Below, piece after piece: positions 35,502-47,612 of a DNA stretch of 57,953 nucleotides (positions are counted from its first letter, which is position 1; every line of letters begins with the position of its first letter). A model generated the notes under the pieces. The model was not told the DNA's origin. It ran no database searches and saw only the letters and a list, made by a program, of their open reading frames with translations. The DNA is taken from NCBI GenBank assembly GCA_030426465.1, contig JAUHYK010000020.1:1-57953 (forward strand), given 5' to 3'. The translations under genes were made by a program, and so were the position numbers. The stretch is from Alphaproteobacteria bacterium (GTDB lineage Bacteria; Pseudomonadota; Alphaproteobacteria; Caulobacterales; Parvularculaceae).

Positions 35502-36446
35502 CTATCGACTTAACACTGCGAGATACCGCAACCCCTCAAGCGGCACCTGGTCATGATCGATCAGAACCACCGGCGCGCTCTGCAACGCACTCGGCACGTC
35601 TTTCAAATATTGCGAGCCAATGCGCGCTCCGTCGAGTAAATCACCCCATTCGCGAAGAAAATCGCTGACGATACATACACCGCCAATAGCGCGATAGGCG
35701 ACAACAACTGACGTCAAAAAACGGCCCAGCGCTTTGTTGAACTCCGCAATGATTTCCAGCGCCGTCGCGTCGCCTGCGCGGGCCGCATCCGGAATATCCG
35801 ACGGCTTTTTCAGATGAGTAGGCGATCCGTAGACTTTGATGAGCGTTTCAAGACCACTCCCGGAGATAATGTGCTCATATTTCGGATGACAGGCCAAAAC
35901 GCCAGACGCGTGAAAACGTTCAGCCAGTTTTGGATCGATTGCCGCCGGCATGTGGCCGGCTTCGGTCGGCAGCGCTCGGTCGTCCGGTAAGAAAACGCCG
36001 CAACCGGTTCCGGTACCGACGCCGACAACGGCGAATGGCGCTTCTGCTTCAAATCCGGCGCCGCATAGCGGGCGAAAATTCTCTAGCGAATGCCGACTGA
36101 CAGCGCGAACACCATATGTCGCCGCATAGAGATCATTGAACAGCCTGACCTCTGAAAAGCCGGCGCTGATTAACTTGTTTCGGTCTATGATCCAGCCACG
36201 GTTCGTAAGAACAATACGCTCGGCAAAACCCACAATACGATCAGCACCAAATTCTTCAGGCCCCGCAGCAGAAATCAGAATGGAGCCGCGCTGATTTCCA
36301 CTTTCAGCGGAATAAGCATCCAGCACAGACTCAAAAGAATCGAAGTCGTCATTTTTATACGCTCGAATCGCGCCGTCGCTGTCGGAAATACGGGTGTTTG
36401 TACCGCCAATATCCACAAGCATCAGCGGTCTATTATCCAGTCCCAT
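35502..36446 (-). CDS. glk: Glucokinase (Glk family)
   Basis: 314 residues. ATP-binding phosphate-1 motif LVDIGGTNTR, catalytic region EVRLFNDLYAATYG (the Asp of FND is the base), adenosine-binding AVVGVGTGTGCGVFL, EAGH in the glucose-binding loop and SGSGLETL. It phosphorylates glucose to glucose-6-phosphate. It lies 47 bases downstream of upp on the same strand and may share its transcript, although no metabolic link is obvious. Confidence 0.88.
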   Translation of the reverse strand: MGLDNRPLMLVDIGGTNTRISDSDGAIRAYKNDDFDSFESVLDAYSAESGNQRGSILISAAGPEEFGADRIVGFAERIVLTNRGWIIDRNKLISAGFSEVRLFNDLYAATYGVRAVSRHSLENFRPLCGAGFEAEAPFAVVGVGTGTGCGVFLPDDRALPTEAGHMPAAIDPKLAERFHASGVLACHPKYEHIISGSGLETLIKVYGSPTHLKKPSDIPDAARAGDATALEIIAEFNKALGRFLTSVVVAYRAIGGVCIVSDFLREWGDLLDGARIGSQYLKDVPSALQSAPVVLIDHDQVPLEGLRYLAVLSR

Positions 36447-36493
36447 AACAAGCCCTTTTCCCTATTCGCAACGGTTGGGGGATCGGCCGCGTA

Positions 36494-37129
36494 TCAGCCT
36501 TTGGTGCCGTAAATTCGATCGCCCGCGTCACCTAGACCAGGCAGAATATATCCAATCTCATTCAATTTCCGGTCGAGCGCCGCCGTAACAATGGGCACGT
36601 CCGGATGCGCCTTTGAAAGTTTTTCGACGCCTTCGGGCGCGGCGACGAGGCAGAGAAACTTCATCTGTTTTGCGCCCGCTTTCTTCAGTTCATTAACCGC
36701 GTCGATGGCGGTGTTCCCAGTCGCCAGCATAGGGTCCACTGCAATAACGAGACGCTCATCAAGCTTGTCGGGCGTCTTGAAATAATAGCGATGCGCTTCC
36801 AGCGTTTCATGATCGCGCTGTATGCCAACATGCCCGACACGCGCTGATGGAATAAGATCGAGCAACCCATCTAATAGCCCATTACCCGCGCGAAGGATCG
36901 ATACGAAGCAGAGTTTTTTGCCTTCAAGATAGGGCGCGCTGATTTTTTCCAGCGGCGTTTCGACATCAATTTTGCCGAGGGTCAGGTCTTTGGTGACCTC
37001 GCAGCCAAGAATGACCGCGACCTCCCGCAAGACCTGGCGGAATTGCGCCGTTGAAGTGTTCTTGTCCCGTAAAATTGTCAGCTTGTGCTGGATCAGCGGA
37101 TGATCGACCACAGTGAGATTGTCGTGCAT
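36494..37129 (-). CDS. upp: Uracil phosphoribosyltransferase
   Basis: 211 residues. Recognised by [22 protein letters not shown], the PRPP-binding loop [15 protein letters not shown], and the C-terminal uracil-binding [19 protein letters not shown]. It makes UMP from uracil and PRPP. It is divergent from a cytosine deaminase, its natural supplier of uracil, with about 90 bases between the starts, so both may respond to one regulatory region. Confidence 0.96.
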   Translation of the reverse strand: MHDNLTVVDHPLIQHKLTILRDKNTSTAQFRQVLREVAVILGCEVTKDLTLGKIDVETPLEKISAPYLEGKKLCFVSILRAGNGLLDGLLDLIPSARVGHVGIQRDHETLEAHRYYFKTPDKLDERLVIAVDPMLATGNTAIDAVNELKKAGAKQMKFLCLVAAPEGVEKLSKAHPDVPIVTAALDRKLNEIGYILPGLGDAGDRIYGTKG

Positions 37130-37219
37130 GAAACCTCGATTGTCTTGGCGGCGGCTAGTCCTTATTAATATTGGCCTTTATCAATCATGAAACTGGCCTT
37201 GTCTATCAGGAGGACCATG

Positions 37220-37666
37220 ATGCTCAACGATTACGACCGCGATTTCATTGAACGCGCCTATAGGGAAGCCAAAAAGAGCTATGATGAAGGAGGCCTTCCC
37301 ATTGGCTCGGCGCTGGCGCGAGGGTCTGAGCTAATCGCCGCCGGGCATAATCAGCGAGTGCAGCAAGGCGACCCGATTGCCCATGGCGAGATGGATTGTT
37401 TGCGCAAGGCGGGACGTCAGAAAAGCTATCGCGATTTGACGCTCTACACGTCTCTCTCGCCCTGCATGATGTGTTCGGGAACCATCGTTCAGTTCAAAAT
37501 TCCGCGCGTCGTCATCAACGACACACAGAATTTCGGCGGCAATGAAGAATTCCTGCGCTCTCGCGGCGTAGAGGTAATCGACGTCGCGCATCCGGCGTCG
37601 CTCGAGCTGATGGCGCGCTTCATCCGCGAAAAGCCAGAATTGTGGAATGAGGATATTATGGAGTGA
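37220..37666 (+). CDS. Cytosine deaminase, yeast Fcy1-like
   Basis: 148 residues. Zinc deaminase motifs: AHGEMDCL (His ligand and the proton-shuttling Glu) and SPCMMCSG (two Cys ligands). The C-terminal part (RFIREKPELWNEDIME, NFGGNEEFLRSRGVEV) closely follows the pattern of the yeast cytosine deaminase Fcy1 rather than tRNA adenosine deaminase or CodA. AGGAGG lies six bases before ATG 37220, preferred over the adjacent ATG 37217. It would turn cytosine into uracil, which the divergent upp gene product salvages to UMP. Confidence 0.82.
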   Translation: MLNDYDRDFIERAYREAKKSYDEGGLPIGSALARGSELIAAGHNQRVQQGDPIAHGEMDCLRKAGRQKSYRDLTLYTSLSPCMMCSGTIVQFKIPRVVINDTQNFGGNEEFLRSRGVEVIDVAHPASLELMARFIREKPELWNEDIME

Positions 37667-37678
37667 GATTGGGCGGCC

Positions 37679-38719
37679 TTACCCGATCAACTCCACAACC
37701 GCATCCGTAAACGACGCCGTATTGTCTTCCCCGCCGATATCGCCAGTGCCGCGGCCGGACGCAAGCGCTTTTGAAACCGCCGCTTCAATTGAATCGGCTG
37801 CGGCGGCTTCATTCAAACTATAGCGCAACAGCATCGCCGCGCTCATGATCGCGCCGACGGGATTGGCTTTCCCCTGCCCCGCGATGTCCGGCGCGGAGCC
37901 GTGGATCGGCTCATACAAACCACGCGTCCCGTCGCCTAATGACGCCGATGGGGCAAGGCCGATAGACCCCGAGAGCACGGAGGCTTCATCGCTCAAAATA
38001 TCGCCGAAAAGATTTTCGGTGAGGATCACATCATACTCCGCCGGCGCCTGAATAAGCTTCATAGCCATGGCGTCGACCAGCATATGAGAGAGCTCGACGT
38101 CTTTATACTCAGCTGCATGCAATTCCTCGACGGCGTTGCGCCACAGGCGGCTGGTGGCGAGCACATTCGCCTTGTCGACGGACGTCACACGGCCCTCGCG
38201 TTTTCGCGCCGCTTCGAAGGCGATCCGCGCAACACGCGTCACTTCTTCTTTTGTGTATAGACATTCATCAGTAGCGCGGTCGTCGCCTTCGGTGCGGTCT
38301 CCGAAATACATGCCGCCCGTAAGCTCGCGCACAATCAACATATCAACGCCTTTGACGCGGGCCTCTCGCAATGGCGACAGATGCTCCATCCCGTCGGCGA
38401 CACTGACAGGGCGAAGATTGGCGTAAACGCCGAGCGCCTTGCGCATTTCGAGGAGACCCGCCTCGGGCCGGCGCTTCGCCTTATCCCATTTGGGCCCGCC
38501 AATGGCGCCAAGAAAAATAGCGTCAGCCGCCAGGCACGCCTCTTTCGTTTCCGGAGGAAACGGATCGCCGCAAGCGTCGATTGCGGCGCCGCCAAAGAAA
38601 CAGTCCTTGAATTCCAGCGTCAGGGAGAAGTTCTTCGCAGCCGCTTCGAGCACACGTTTCGCCGCGTCCGTGACTTCGGGTCCGACGCCGTCGCCGGGCA
38701 GAAAAGCAATCATCGCCAT
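37679..38719 (-). CDS. leuB: 3-Isopropylmalate dehydrogenase
   Basis: 346 residues. Family motifs: LPGDGVGPEV, LRPVSVADG, RELTGGMYFGDR and DNLFGDILSDE-type sequence (TENLFGDILSDEASVLSGSIGLAPSASLG), and EPIHGSAPDIAGQGKANPVGAI for NAD binding. It oxidises and decarboxylates 3-isopropylmalate, the third step of leucine synthesis. It is the last gene of the leuACDB series, four bases after leuD, and converges on the cytosine deaminase gene. Confidence 0.97.
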   Translation of the reverse strand: MAMIAFLPGDGVGPEVTDAAKRVLEAAAKNFSLTLEFKDCFFGGAAIDACGDPFPPETKEACLAADAIFLGAIGGPKWDKAKRRPEAGLLEMRKALGVYANLRPVSVADGMEHLSPLREARVKGVDMLIVRELTGGMYFGDRTEGDDRATDECLYTKEEVTRVARIAFEAARKREGRVTSVDKANVLATSRLWRNAVEELHAAEYKDVELSHMLVDAMAMKLIQAPAEYDVILTENLFGDILSDEASVLSGSIGLAPSASLGDGTRGLYEPIHGSAPDIAGQGKANPVGAIMSAAMLLRYSLNEAAAADSIEAAVSKALASGRGTGDIGGEDNTASFTDAVVELIG

Positions 38720-38723
38720 ATTC

Positions 38724-39296
38724 TTATCTTTCGTAGGCTTCGATTTCAGGCGCCTGATTCAACAGATGGCCAAGCGGGTCAACACCGTCGAGGAGACAGC
38801 GGCGCGCAAAAGCCTCAATCGGAAAGCTTCCTTTTTCGCCATCGCCAAATGTCACTTCACAATTTTCAAGATCAATGGTGACTTCCGCGCCAGGTGATGC
38901 GAGCAGTTTTTTATGGGTTTCTTCATCAACTTCAACAGGCAGAAAGCCATTTTTCTGGGCGTTGCTTTTAAAGATATCGGCAATGTCAGAACTGATCACC
39001 GCGCGGAATCCAAAATCCGAAAGCGCCCATGGCGCATGCTCCCGCGAAGAACCACAGCCAAAGTTCGATCCCGCCACAAGGATTTTATGCGTCGCCGGGT
39101 TTACGCCATTGAAGACGGACGAATTTTTCGGCCGGCCATCTTCGTCATAACGCCAGTCATAAAAAGCGGATTTACCGAGACCGTCTTTGACGGTCGTCGT
39201 CAGGAAGCGCGCCGGAATAATCTGATCGGTGTCGATATTTTCCTGCCGCAACACGACCGTGCGCGAGGTCAGGGTTTTAATTGGATCAAATGACAT
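38724..39296 (-). CDS. leuD: 3-Isopropylmalate dehydratase small subunit
   Basis: 190 residues. Marked by RQENIDTDQIIPARFL near the N-terminus and NFGCGSSREHAPWALSDFGFRAVIS, the swivel-domain substrate loop. It forms the isomerase with LeuC. Its ATG overlaps the leuC stop by one base (TGATG), giving translational coupling and equal subunit amounts. Confidence 0.97.
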   Translation of the reverse strand: MSFDPIKTLTSRTVVLRQENIDTDQIIPARFLTTTVKDGLGKSAFYDWRYDEDGRPKNSSVFNGVNPATHKILVAGSNFGCGSSREHAPWALSDFGFRAVISSDIADIFKSNAQKNGFLPVEVDEETHKKLLASPGAEVTIDLENCEVTFGDGEKGSFPIEAFARRCLLDGVDPLGHLLNQAPEIEAYER

Positions 39297-40726
39297 CAGG
39301 CGCTCTCCCGCGCAAAAAGATACGGGCGCGGGTCGGCGATATGGCCTTCAATCGCCGACGCTGCTGCGGTTGCGGGGCTCGCCAGCACGGTGCGCACGCC
39401 CTTGCCCTGGCGTCCAATGAAATTGCGGTTCGAGGTCGAGACGACAAGCTCCCCGGGATTGCCGGAATCGCCGTTCATCGCGATGCACATGGAGCAGCCG
39501 GGCTCGCGCCATTCAGCGCCAGCGGCGAGAAACACTTCATGAAGTTTTTCCGCTTCCGCAGCGCGCTTTACCGCCTCGGAGCCCGGGACGACGAGCGCAA
39601 TGACGCCCGCTTTAACTTTCCGGCCACGCATAACAATCGCCGCTTCGCGCAGATCCGACAGGCGTGAGTTCGTGCAACTCCCGATAAACACGCGATTGAC
39701 GGCCACGTCGGAAAACGGTTTGCCAGCCGCAAACTGCATGTAATCCGCCGCGTGATGTTCGGCGTCGGTCTCAGGGCTTGGCGCCATTTCATCGACCGGC
39801 GCCGCGGCGTCGGGCGAGACGCCATAGGTGATCATGGGACGGATATTTGCGGCATCCACATGCACCTCCCGGTCAAAACCGGCGCCGAGATCGGTCTTCA
39901 GCTCCATCCAGTCGGCCAGCGCTTCATTCCAGGCAAGATCCTTCGGCGCGAAATCACGGCCATGCAGCCATTCGAATGTCGTCTGATCCGGGGCCACCAT
40001 GCCAAAGCGCGCGCCCGCCTCAATCGACATGTTGCATAGCGTCATGCGCCCATCCATGGACAGGTTACGCACTGCCTCTCCGGCGAATTCAATCGCGCAG
40101 CCCTGGCCGCCATCGGCGCCGATCTGGGCAATCATGGCGAGGGCCATGTCTTTGGCGCCGACACCATCGGGAAGTGCGCCATCAAAATTAACGCGAATGG
40201 ATTTCGGCTTTCGCTGCAACACACACTGCGTTGCAAGCACATGGCCCACTTCCGTCGTGCCAATCCCGAAAGCGAGCGCGCCAAAGGCGCCATGGGTCGA
40301 GGTATGACTGTCGCCGCAGACAATCGTTTTACCCGGCTGGGTCAGCCCAAGCTCCGGTCCGATCACATGAACGATGCCCCGGCGTGGATCGCCGAGATTC
40401 AACAGCTCAATCCCATGCGTTTCACAGTTTTTGATGAGCGTCTCTACCTGGATTTTCGCTTCCGGCGTCGCATAAGGAAGCTCACCCTTGGCGTTCGCCG
40501 GCAAAGTCGGCGTCGAATGATCGAGCGTGCCGAAAGTTTTGTCCGGTCTGCGAACCTTTAAGCCCCGCCCGTCGAGTACCGAAAAGGCCTGGGGCGATGT
40601 CACCTCATGAATAAGATGAAGGTCGATATAAATCACCGCGGGCGCATCAGCCGTTTCTTCAACGACAACATGACGCTCCCATAATTTGTCAAACAAGGAT
40701 TTTGGACTGGAATTCAACTCACTCAT
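39296..40726 (-). CDS. leuC: 3-Isopropylmalate dehydratase large subunit
   Basis: 476 residues. Aconitase-type [4Fe-4S] ligands are seen in [14 protein letters not shown] and in [11 protein letters not shown] (CxxC). Other signatures are [31 protein letters not shown] and [18 protein letters not shown]. It isomerises 2- to 3-isopropylmalate with LeuD. Its start overlaps the end of leuA by four bases (ATGA). Confidence 0.97.
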   Translation of the reverse strand: MSELNSSPKSLFDKLWERHVVVEETADAPAVIYIDLHLIHEVTSPQAFSVLDGRGLKVRRPDKTFGTLDHSTPTLPANAKGELPYATPEAKIQVETLIKNCETHGIELLNLGDPRRGIVHVIGPELGLTQPGKTIVCGDSHTSTHGAFGALAFGIGTTEVGHVLATQCVLQRKPKSIRVNFDGALPDGVGAKDMALAMIAQIGADGGQGCAIEFAGEAVRNLSMDGRMTLCNMSIEAGARFGMVAPDQTTFEWLHGRDFAPKDLAWNEALADWMELKTDLGAGFDREVHVDAANIRPMITYGVSPDAAAPVDEMAPSPETDAEHHAADYMQFAAGKPFSDVAVNRVFIGSCTNSRLSDLREAAIVMRGRKVKAGVIALVVPGSEAVKRAAEAEKLHEVFLAAGAEWREPGCSMCIAMNGDSGNPGELVVSTSNRNFIGRQGKGVRTVLASPATAAASAIEGHIADPRPYLFARESA

Positions 40727-42324
40727 GACGCCGCCGCCTCATTTGAAAAACTAGCCTCACCGACGGCGCGGATCGCCGCCGCCTGATTGATCGCCGCGAC
40801 AAACGCGGCGACCGCCGCATCGGCGATATCAACCTCCTTGCCTTTGCCGGCGTAATCACGGCCATCAACCGTCACGACGGCGTCAGCGCGCACAACGCCC
40901 TCTTCAGCCTCGTGGTGAAGGTCAATGGACTTAATGCGCCCCGCCACATCGGTAATGGCGCAAACCGCGGCGAACGCCGCGTCGATAGGCCCGATGCCTT
41001 CATGGGTGACGGTGTGTTGATCGCCGCTGTCGTGCTCAAGCGTAACGCGCGCGTAAGGCTTCGTCCCTTCCTCCATGTCAATATGAAGATCCGAGCGGCG
41101 CATACGCCACGGCCCCATCCGCCCATCCACGGCGGAATTGCCGGTGATCAATTTCACAAGCTGGGCGTCAGTCACTTCGCGCGTTGTATCCGCAAGTTTT
41201 TTGAAATCCGGGAAAATGTCCTCGACTTTTTGCGGCGAGATTTTGAAACCTAAAGCTTCAGCGCGCGCGCGCACGGCATGTTTACCGGAATGCTTGCCCA
41301 AGACGATGGAATTTGCGGGCATACCAACTGATTCAGCGTCCATGATTTCATAGGTGCGTTTATCAGCCAGCACGCCGTGCTGGTGTATCCCGGATTCATG
41401 GGCGAAAGCGTTTTTGCCGACAATCGCCTTGTTGCGCGGGATCGGATTGTGGGTGACGCGCGCCAGAGCAAGGCTCGCCGGATAGATTTTCTCCGTCTCG
41501 ATCTGCGTTTGCAAATTGAAAAAATCACGGCGGGTTTTGATAGCCATCACCGCTTCTTCCAGAGAGCAATTCCCCGCGCGTTCACCGATGCCATTGATCG
41601 CACACTCAATCTGACGGGCGCCGCCGCGCACAGCCGCAAGGGAATTCGCCACCGCCATACCGAGATCGTCATGACAATGCGTTGAGAAGGTTACTTTCTC
41701 GGCGCCTTTGGCGTTCTCTTTGAGAAAACGGAAAAGATCGACGATTTCTTCCGGCGTCGTGTAACCGACGGTGTCCGGGATATTGATGGTTGTGGCGCCG
41801 GCCTCGATGGCCGTGTTCACCGCTTCGATCAGATAATCCCGCTCGGTGCGGATGGCGTCTTCCGGCGAGAATTCAACCTCATCGCACAAGGGAACAGCGA
41901 AAGCGACGAGGCGGCCAATGCGCTCTATGATCTCGTCCTTGGTCATTTTCAACTTGGCGTCCCGGTGTGTCGGGCTCGTGCCAATGAAGGTATGGATGCG
42001 TTTGCGGCGCGCAGGCTCCAGCGCGCGGGCGGACGCTTCGATGTCCTTGTCGTTGAGGCGTGACAGGGAACAGATCGTCGGCCTCGTGATTTCCGTCGCC
42101 ACAGCCGAAATCGCCGCTGCATCGCCCGGCGACGCGGCCGCAAACCCCGCTTCGATGATGTCGACATTCAACGCCTCAAGCGCCCGCGCCACGATGAGCT
42201 TTGCGTCCGTGGACATAGAGAAACCCGGCGCCTGTTCTCCATCGCGTAATGTAGTGTCAAAGATTTTGACGTGATCGTCCGGCTTTACGCCTACGTCACT
42301 AATATCTGTCTGTTCCGTTGTCAT
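40723..42324 (-). CDS. leuA: 2-Isopropylmalate synthase
   Basis: 533 residues. The HMGL-like catalytic domain has [68 protein letters not shown] (metal-binding HxH lies downstream). A C-terminal LeuA allosteric domain (about 390-520) is where leucine feedback-inhibits. It makes the committed step of leucine synthesis. The ATG at 42324 was chosen because AAGGA lies seven bases upstream; the frame is open 20 codons more. A leucine-rich leader peptide and hairpin precede it. Confidence 0.96.
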   Translation of the reverse strand: MTTEQTDISDVGVKPDDHVKIFDTTLRDGEQAPGFSMSTDAKLIVARALEALNVDIIEAGFAAASPGDAAAISAVATEITRPTICSLSRLNDKDIEASARALEPARRKRIHTFIGTSPTHRDAKLKMTKDEIIERIGRLVAFAVPLCDEVEFSPEDAIRTERDYLIEAVNTAIEAGATTINIPDTVGYTTPEEIVDLFRFLKENAKGAEKVTFSTHCHDDLGMAVANSLAAVRGGARQIECAINGIGERAGNCSLEEAVMAIKTRRDFFNLQTQIETEKIYPASLALARVTHNPIPRNKAIVGKNAFAHESGIHQHGVLADKRTYEIMDAESVGMPANSIVLGKHSGKHAVRARAEALGFKISPQKVEDIFPDFKKLADTTREVTDAQLVKLITGNSAVDGRMGPWRMRRSDLHIDMEEGTKPYARVTLEHDSGDQHTVTHEGIGPIDAAFAAVCAITDVAGRIKSIDLHHEAEEGVVRADAVVTVDGRDYAGKGKEVDIADAAVAAFVAAINQAAAIRAVGEASFSNEAAAS

Positions 42325-42368
42325 GTTGAATTCCTTGCATGAGGTCCTTTGTATTCGCCCATTTCTAA

Positions 42369-42390
42369 CGCGCGGCGATTTCACCGCGCG
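42369..42390 (-). terminator. Hairpin of the leuA leader (putative attenuator element)
   Basis: A 7-bp perfect GC stem (CGCGCGG / CCGCGCG) with an 8-base loop that contains the TGA of the leucine leader peptide. It lies 45 bases before the leuA start. The T-rich tail expected of an intrinsic terminator is weak (TTAGAAAT on the minus strand), so it may be the pause or anti-terminator stem, or it may control translation. Confidence 0.55.
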
Positions 42391-42440
42391 GGGCTAAGGA
42401 GCAGGCTCAATAGAGGGTCCAACAAATAACTCGGCGACAT
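42381..42440 (-). CDS. leuL: Leucine-rich leader peptide of leuA
   Basis: A 19-residue ORF, MSPSYLLDPLLSLLLSPAR, with seven leucines in ten consecutive residues (6-15), using five different Leu codons including three TTG and one CTA. AAAGGA stands seven bases before the ATG, inside the 3' end of ilvN, and the ATG is three bases after the ilvN stop. Its stop codon lies in the loop of the leuA-leader hairpin. This is the layout of ribosome-mediated attenuation: stalling at Leu codons under leucine shortage would change leader folding and raise leuACDB expression. It is too short for routine gene finding. Its position inside an operon, between ilvN and leuA, lets leucine set the level of the leu genes separately. 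Confidence 0.85.
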   Translation of the reverse strand: MSPSYLLDPLLSLLLSPAR

Positions 42441-42443
42441 GCT

Positions 42444-43006
42444 TCAATCCTTTTCAACGCCGCGGCGAATAGACAAGACGCCTGTGCGCGAGACCTCTGA
42501 CAAGCCCAGAGGTTTCATCAGATCGATGAAGGCGTTGATTTTCTCCCGCGCACCGGTGATCTCGAATACGAAAGACGTGTGCGTCGTATCGAGGGCGCGG
42601 GCGCGGAATATATCCGACAGACGCATCGCTTCCAGACGGTTTTCACCGTCATTGACAACTTTGATCAGAGCCAGTTCGCGCTCCAGCGCATCAGTTTCCG
42701 CCGAAACGTCAATAACCCGGCGAACCGGAACCAGCCGCCCCAGCTGCGCCTTGATCTGTTCGATCTTGGAAGGCGTTCCGGTCGTCACCACGGTGATGCG
42801 CGATGTGTGTTTTTCGACATCGGTTTCCGCGACCGTGAGGCTTTCAATATTGTAGCCGCGCGCGGAGACAAGACCGACAACACGAGACAAAACCCCGGGT
42901 TCGTTATCGACGATGACGGCGAGAATGACTTCGCGTTCCGCGCCTTCATCACGCGTGACCGGATAGACCGACTGGGACGGCGCGCCCGATGTTGAGTTAG
43001 CGGCGG

Positions 43007-43010
<4 letters not shown>
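42444..43010 (-). CDS. ilvN: Acetolactate synthase small (regulatory) subunit
   Basis: 188 residues. An N-terminal ACT domain (about 27-100: ILAVIVDNEPGVLSRVVGLVSARGYNIESLTVAETD) binds valine for feedback inhibition; a second ACT-like domain follows (RELALIKV...ALDTTHTSFVFEITG). About 20 residues at the N-terminus are extra relative to most IlvN/IlvH. It overlaps the end of ilvB by four bases (ATGA) and carries the ribosome binding site of the leucine leader in its last codons. Confidence 0.95.
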
Positions 43011-44800
<1,790 letters not shown>

Positions 44801-44808
44801 GTCAGGCC

Positions 44809-45828
44809 TCAGTTTGGTTTTGTGTTGGCGCCCGGCTTCAACCAGGACATGCGTGCGCGCAATTCCTTGCCGGTCTTTTCGATTGGGTGCTCCAGGTCGG
44901 CGCGCAGCATCTGGTTGTAGCGAACCTTGCCAGCCTGGTTTTCAACGATCCAGTCATGCGCGAAATTGCCGTTCTGAATATCGGTCAGCACTTCTTTCAT
45001 ACGCTGTTTCGTTTCCGCGTTGATGACGCGCGGACCGGAAACGAAATCGCCATATTTCGCAGTCTCGGAAATGAAATCATGCATGCGTGAGATGCCGCCT
45101 TCATAAAACAGATCGACGATCAGTTTTAATTCGTGGAGGCATTCGTAATAGGCGATTTCCGGCTGGTAGCCGGCTTCCACCAAGGTTTCAAAACCGGCGA
45201 TCACGAGCTCCGATGCGCCGCCGCAAAGAACCGCCTGTTCGCCGAAAAGATCAGTTTCCGTTTCCTCACGGAAGGTCGTTTCGATAACGCCCGCAGAGGC
45301 GCCGCCGATCAGGCTTGCATAGGCGAGCGCCCGGTCCTTCGCCTGACCGGTCGCATCCTGATGAATGGCGAACAGGCTCGGCACGCCGCGGCCGCGTTCA
45401 TATTCAGACCGCACCAGACCGCCCGGCCCTTTCGGCGCCACCATGATCACGTCCACATTGGCCGGAGGAACGATGCGGCCATAAAGCACCGTGAAGCCGT
45501 GCGCCATCAACAATGCGTCGCCGTCTTTCAGATTTGGTTCAATCTGCTCTTTGAAAATCTGTTCGTGGGTCATATCCGGGGTCAGCACCGCGATCAGCTT
45601 CGCCTGACGGCTCGCTTCCGCAACGGTCGCCACTTCCAGACCATCTTCCTGCGCGCGCTTTGCGCCCGGGCCGTCGGGGCGAACGCCGACAATCACCTTG
45701 CAGCCGGAGTCATGCAGGTTCAGCGCATGCGCGCGGCCCTGACTGCCATAGCCGATAACAGCGACAACATCGTTTTTAACAATCGCCGGGTTTGCATCGT
45801 CTTCCGTGTAGACTCTCATCTCTTTCAA
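44809..45828 (-). CDS. ilvC: Ketol-acid reductoisomerase (class I)
   Basis: 339 residues, the short class I form. NADPH-binding [21 protein letters not shown] with Arg and other polar residues after it, [25 protein letters not shown], and the C-terminal knotted domain with [19 protein letters not shown] and [18 protein letters not shown] (metal ligands). It makes 2,3-dihydroxy acids for Val/Leu and Ile. It lies 11 bases after ilvD. Confidence 0.97.
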   Translation of the reverse strand: MKEMRVYTEDDANPAIVKNDVVAVIGYGSQGRAHALNLHDSGCKVIVGVRPDGPGAKRAQEDGLEVATVAEASRQAKLIAVLTPDMTHEQIFKEQIEPNLKDGDALLMAHGFTVLYGRIVPPANVDVIMVAPKGPGGLVRSEYERGRGVPSLFAIHQDATGQAKDRALAYASLIGGASAGVIETTFREETETDLFGEQAVLCGGASELVIAGFETLVEAGYQPEIAYYECLHELKLIVDLFYEGGISRMHDFISETAKYGDFVSGPRVINAETKQRMKEVLTDIQNGNFAHDWIVENQAGKVRYNQMLRADLEHPIEKTGKELRARMSWLKPGANTKPN

Positions 45829-45839
45829 ATTCCTCTTAC

Positions 45840-47519
45840 TTAGTCGTTTGATGTTTGAATGGTGACGGCGCCTTTTGACGCCGAGGAAACCAGTTTTGCG
45901 TATTTGTCGAAAACGCCGCCCATGCGGTTCGGCGCTTTGGGTTTGAAGGCTGCCCGGCGCGCATCCCAGTCGATGTCTGCATCAATGCGGCGCGCCTCGG
46001 CGTCGATGATGATTTTGTCGCCGTCCTGAAGCAGTCCAATGGGCCCGCCGACAGCGGCCTCTGGCGCCACATGACCGATAACAAAGCCGTGCGACGCGCC
46101 GGAAAATCGTCCATCGGTGATCAGCGCTACCTTGCCCGCAAGACCCTGCCCCGCGACGGCCGCAGTCGTCGCCAGCATCTCACGCATGCCGGGTCCGCCT
46201 TTCGGGCCTTCATATCGAATGACGACGACATCGCCCTCCTTGATCTGACGATCATTGACCGCCTTGAATGCGGCCTCTTCGCCATCAAAGACGCGCGCAG
46301 TTCCTTCAAAGGCGCCGTCAGCATAGCCGGCGGTTTTTAAAACGCCGCCTTCAGGCGCCAGATCACCATAAAGAATGCGCAAGCCGCCAGTTTCCTTGAA
46401 CGGATCGGAGACCGCATGCACGACCTTCTGGCCGGGCGTTTCCTCAGCTTTGTTAAATTCAGCAAAGAGCGTCTCACCCGAAACCGTTGGCGTATCTTCT
46501 ATTTTGCCGCCTTCCATCAGGCTCTGACCGAAGAGGCGGACACCGCCTGCAGCATATAAGTCTTTCGCCAGATATTGCCCACCTGGCTTCAGATTGGAGA
46601 TCACCGGCGTGGTGCGCGAAAGCTCGTCAAAGAGGTCGATCGAGAACGGAACGCCGGCTTCCGCGGCGATCGCGGCCAGATGCAACACTGCGTTGGTGGA
46701 GCCGCCGGACGCCACCACCGATGTCGCCGCGTTACGCAAGCTTGTTTCCGTGATGAACTGGCGGGCGGTCTTTCCGTCTTTCACCAGTTGCGCGGCCAGC
46801 TTGCCGCAGCGAACGCCTTCCGCGGTTTTTTCTTCTGCAATCGCCGGCGGGTCGCCTGCGCCAATCGGGGCGAGCCCCAGAAACGCTAGCGCCATGGCCA
46901 TGGTGTTCGCCGTAAACTGACCCCCGCACGCGCCAGCGCCCGGACAGGCCGCGCGCTCGATCTGGTCCAGCTCCTCGTCGGAATAATCGCCCTTTGCATG
47001 AGCGCCCACAGCCTCGAACACATCCTGAATGGAAAGATCTTTTTCCTCGCCGCGGAACTTACAATGCCCGGCCATGATCGTGCCGCCATAGAAAATGACG
47101 CCCGGTATATCCATGCGCGCAAGCGCCATCGCCGCCGCAGGCAGGGTCTTGTCGCAGCCGACGAGAATGACCGCCGCGTCCAGCGAATGTCCGCGTACGG
47201 CAAGTTCAATCGAGTCCGCAATCACCTCACGCGAGATCAGCGAGGCGCGCATGCCCTCGCCGCCCATGGTGATGCCGTCGGAAACGACAATGGTGTTGAA
47301 ATCGACCGGCGTTGCGCCGCCCTGGCGAACGCCTTCGCGGACAGGTTCGGCCAGCTTGTCGAGATGCATGTTGCAAGGCGTCACCGTGGACCAGGTGTTC
47401 ACCACCGCAATGATGGGCCCGGCGAGTTCGTTGTCGCCCAGTCCCGTGGCGCGCAGCATTGCCCGCGCCGGCGCCTTGGCGGCCCCTTTGGTGATTGCGT
47501 CTGATCTTTTTGTCGTCAT
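45840..47519 (-). CDS. ilvD: Dihydroxy-acid dehydratase
   Basis: 559 residues. Fe-S cluster cysteines in [18 protein letters not shown] and [22 protein letters not shown]-terminal [18 protein letters not shown] and C-terminal [27 protein letters not shown]. It forms the 2-oxo acids that precede Val, Leu and Ile. It is the first enzyme gene of the ilvDCBN-leuACDB run and sits behind a leader peptide and terminator that look like a transcription attenuator. Confidence 0.97.
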   Translation of the reverse strand: MTTKRSDAITKGAAKAPARAMLRATGLGDNELAGPIIAVVNTWSTVTPCNMHLDKLAEPVREGVRQGGATPVDFNTIVVSDGITMGGEGMRASLISREVIADSIELAVRGHSLDAAVILVGCDKTLPAAAMALARMDIPGVIFYGGTIMAGHCKFRGEEKDLSIQDVFEAVGAHAKGDYSDEELDQIERAACPGAGACGGQFTANTMAMALAFLGLAPIGAGDPPAIAEEKTAEGVRCGKLAAQLVKDGKTARQFITETSLRNAATSVVASGGSTNAVLHLAAIAAEAGVPFSIDLFDELSRTTPVISNLKPGGQYLAKDLYAAGGVRLFGQSLMEGGKIEDTPTVSGETLFAEFNKAEETPGQKVVHAVSDPFKETGGLRILYGDLAPEGGVLKTAGYADGAFEGTARVFDGEEAAFKAVNDRQIKEGDVVVIRYEGPKGGPGMREMLATTAAVAGQGLAGKVALITDGRFSGASHGFVIGHVAPEAAVGGPIGLLQDGDKIIIDAEARRIDADIDWDARRAAFKPKAPNRMGGVFDKYAKLVSSASKGAVTIQTSND

Positions 47520-47559
47520 CTCGTCCGTTCATTCTTTTCTGAACGAACCGCCGGGCATG

Positions 47560-47589
47560 AAAAAACCCGCTTCCTTTCGGGAGCGGGCT
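47560..47589 (-). terminator. Rho-independent terminator of the ilvD attenuator
   Basis: On the minus strand: CCCGCT-(C)CC-GAAA-GG(A)-AGCGGG, a 6-bp stem plus two inner pairs around one mismatch and a GAAA tetraloop, followed by six T. It lies 40 bases before the ilvD start and about 25 bases after the leader-peptide stop. A full intrinsic terminator placed before the gene it would silence is the mark of attenuation. Confidence 0.85.
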
Positions 47590-47612
47590 GTCCGGAGGTC
47601 CGTCGTGCTAAA

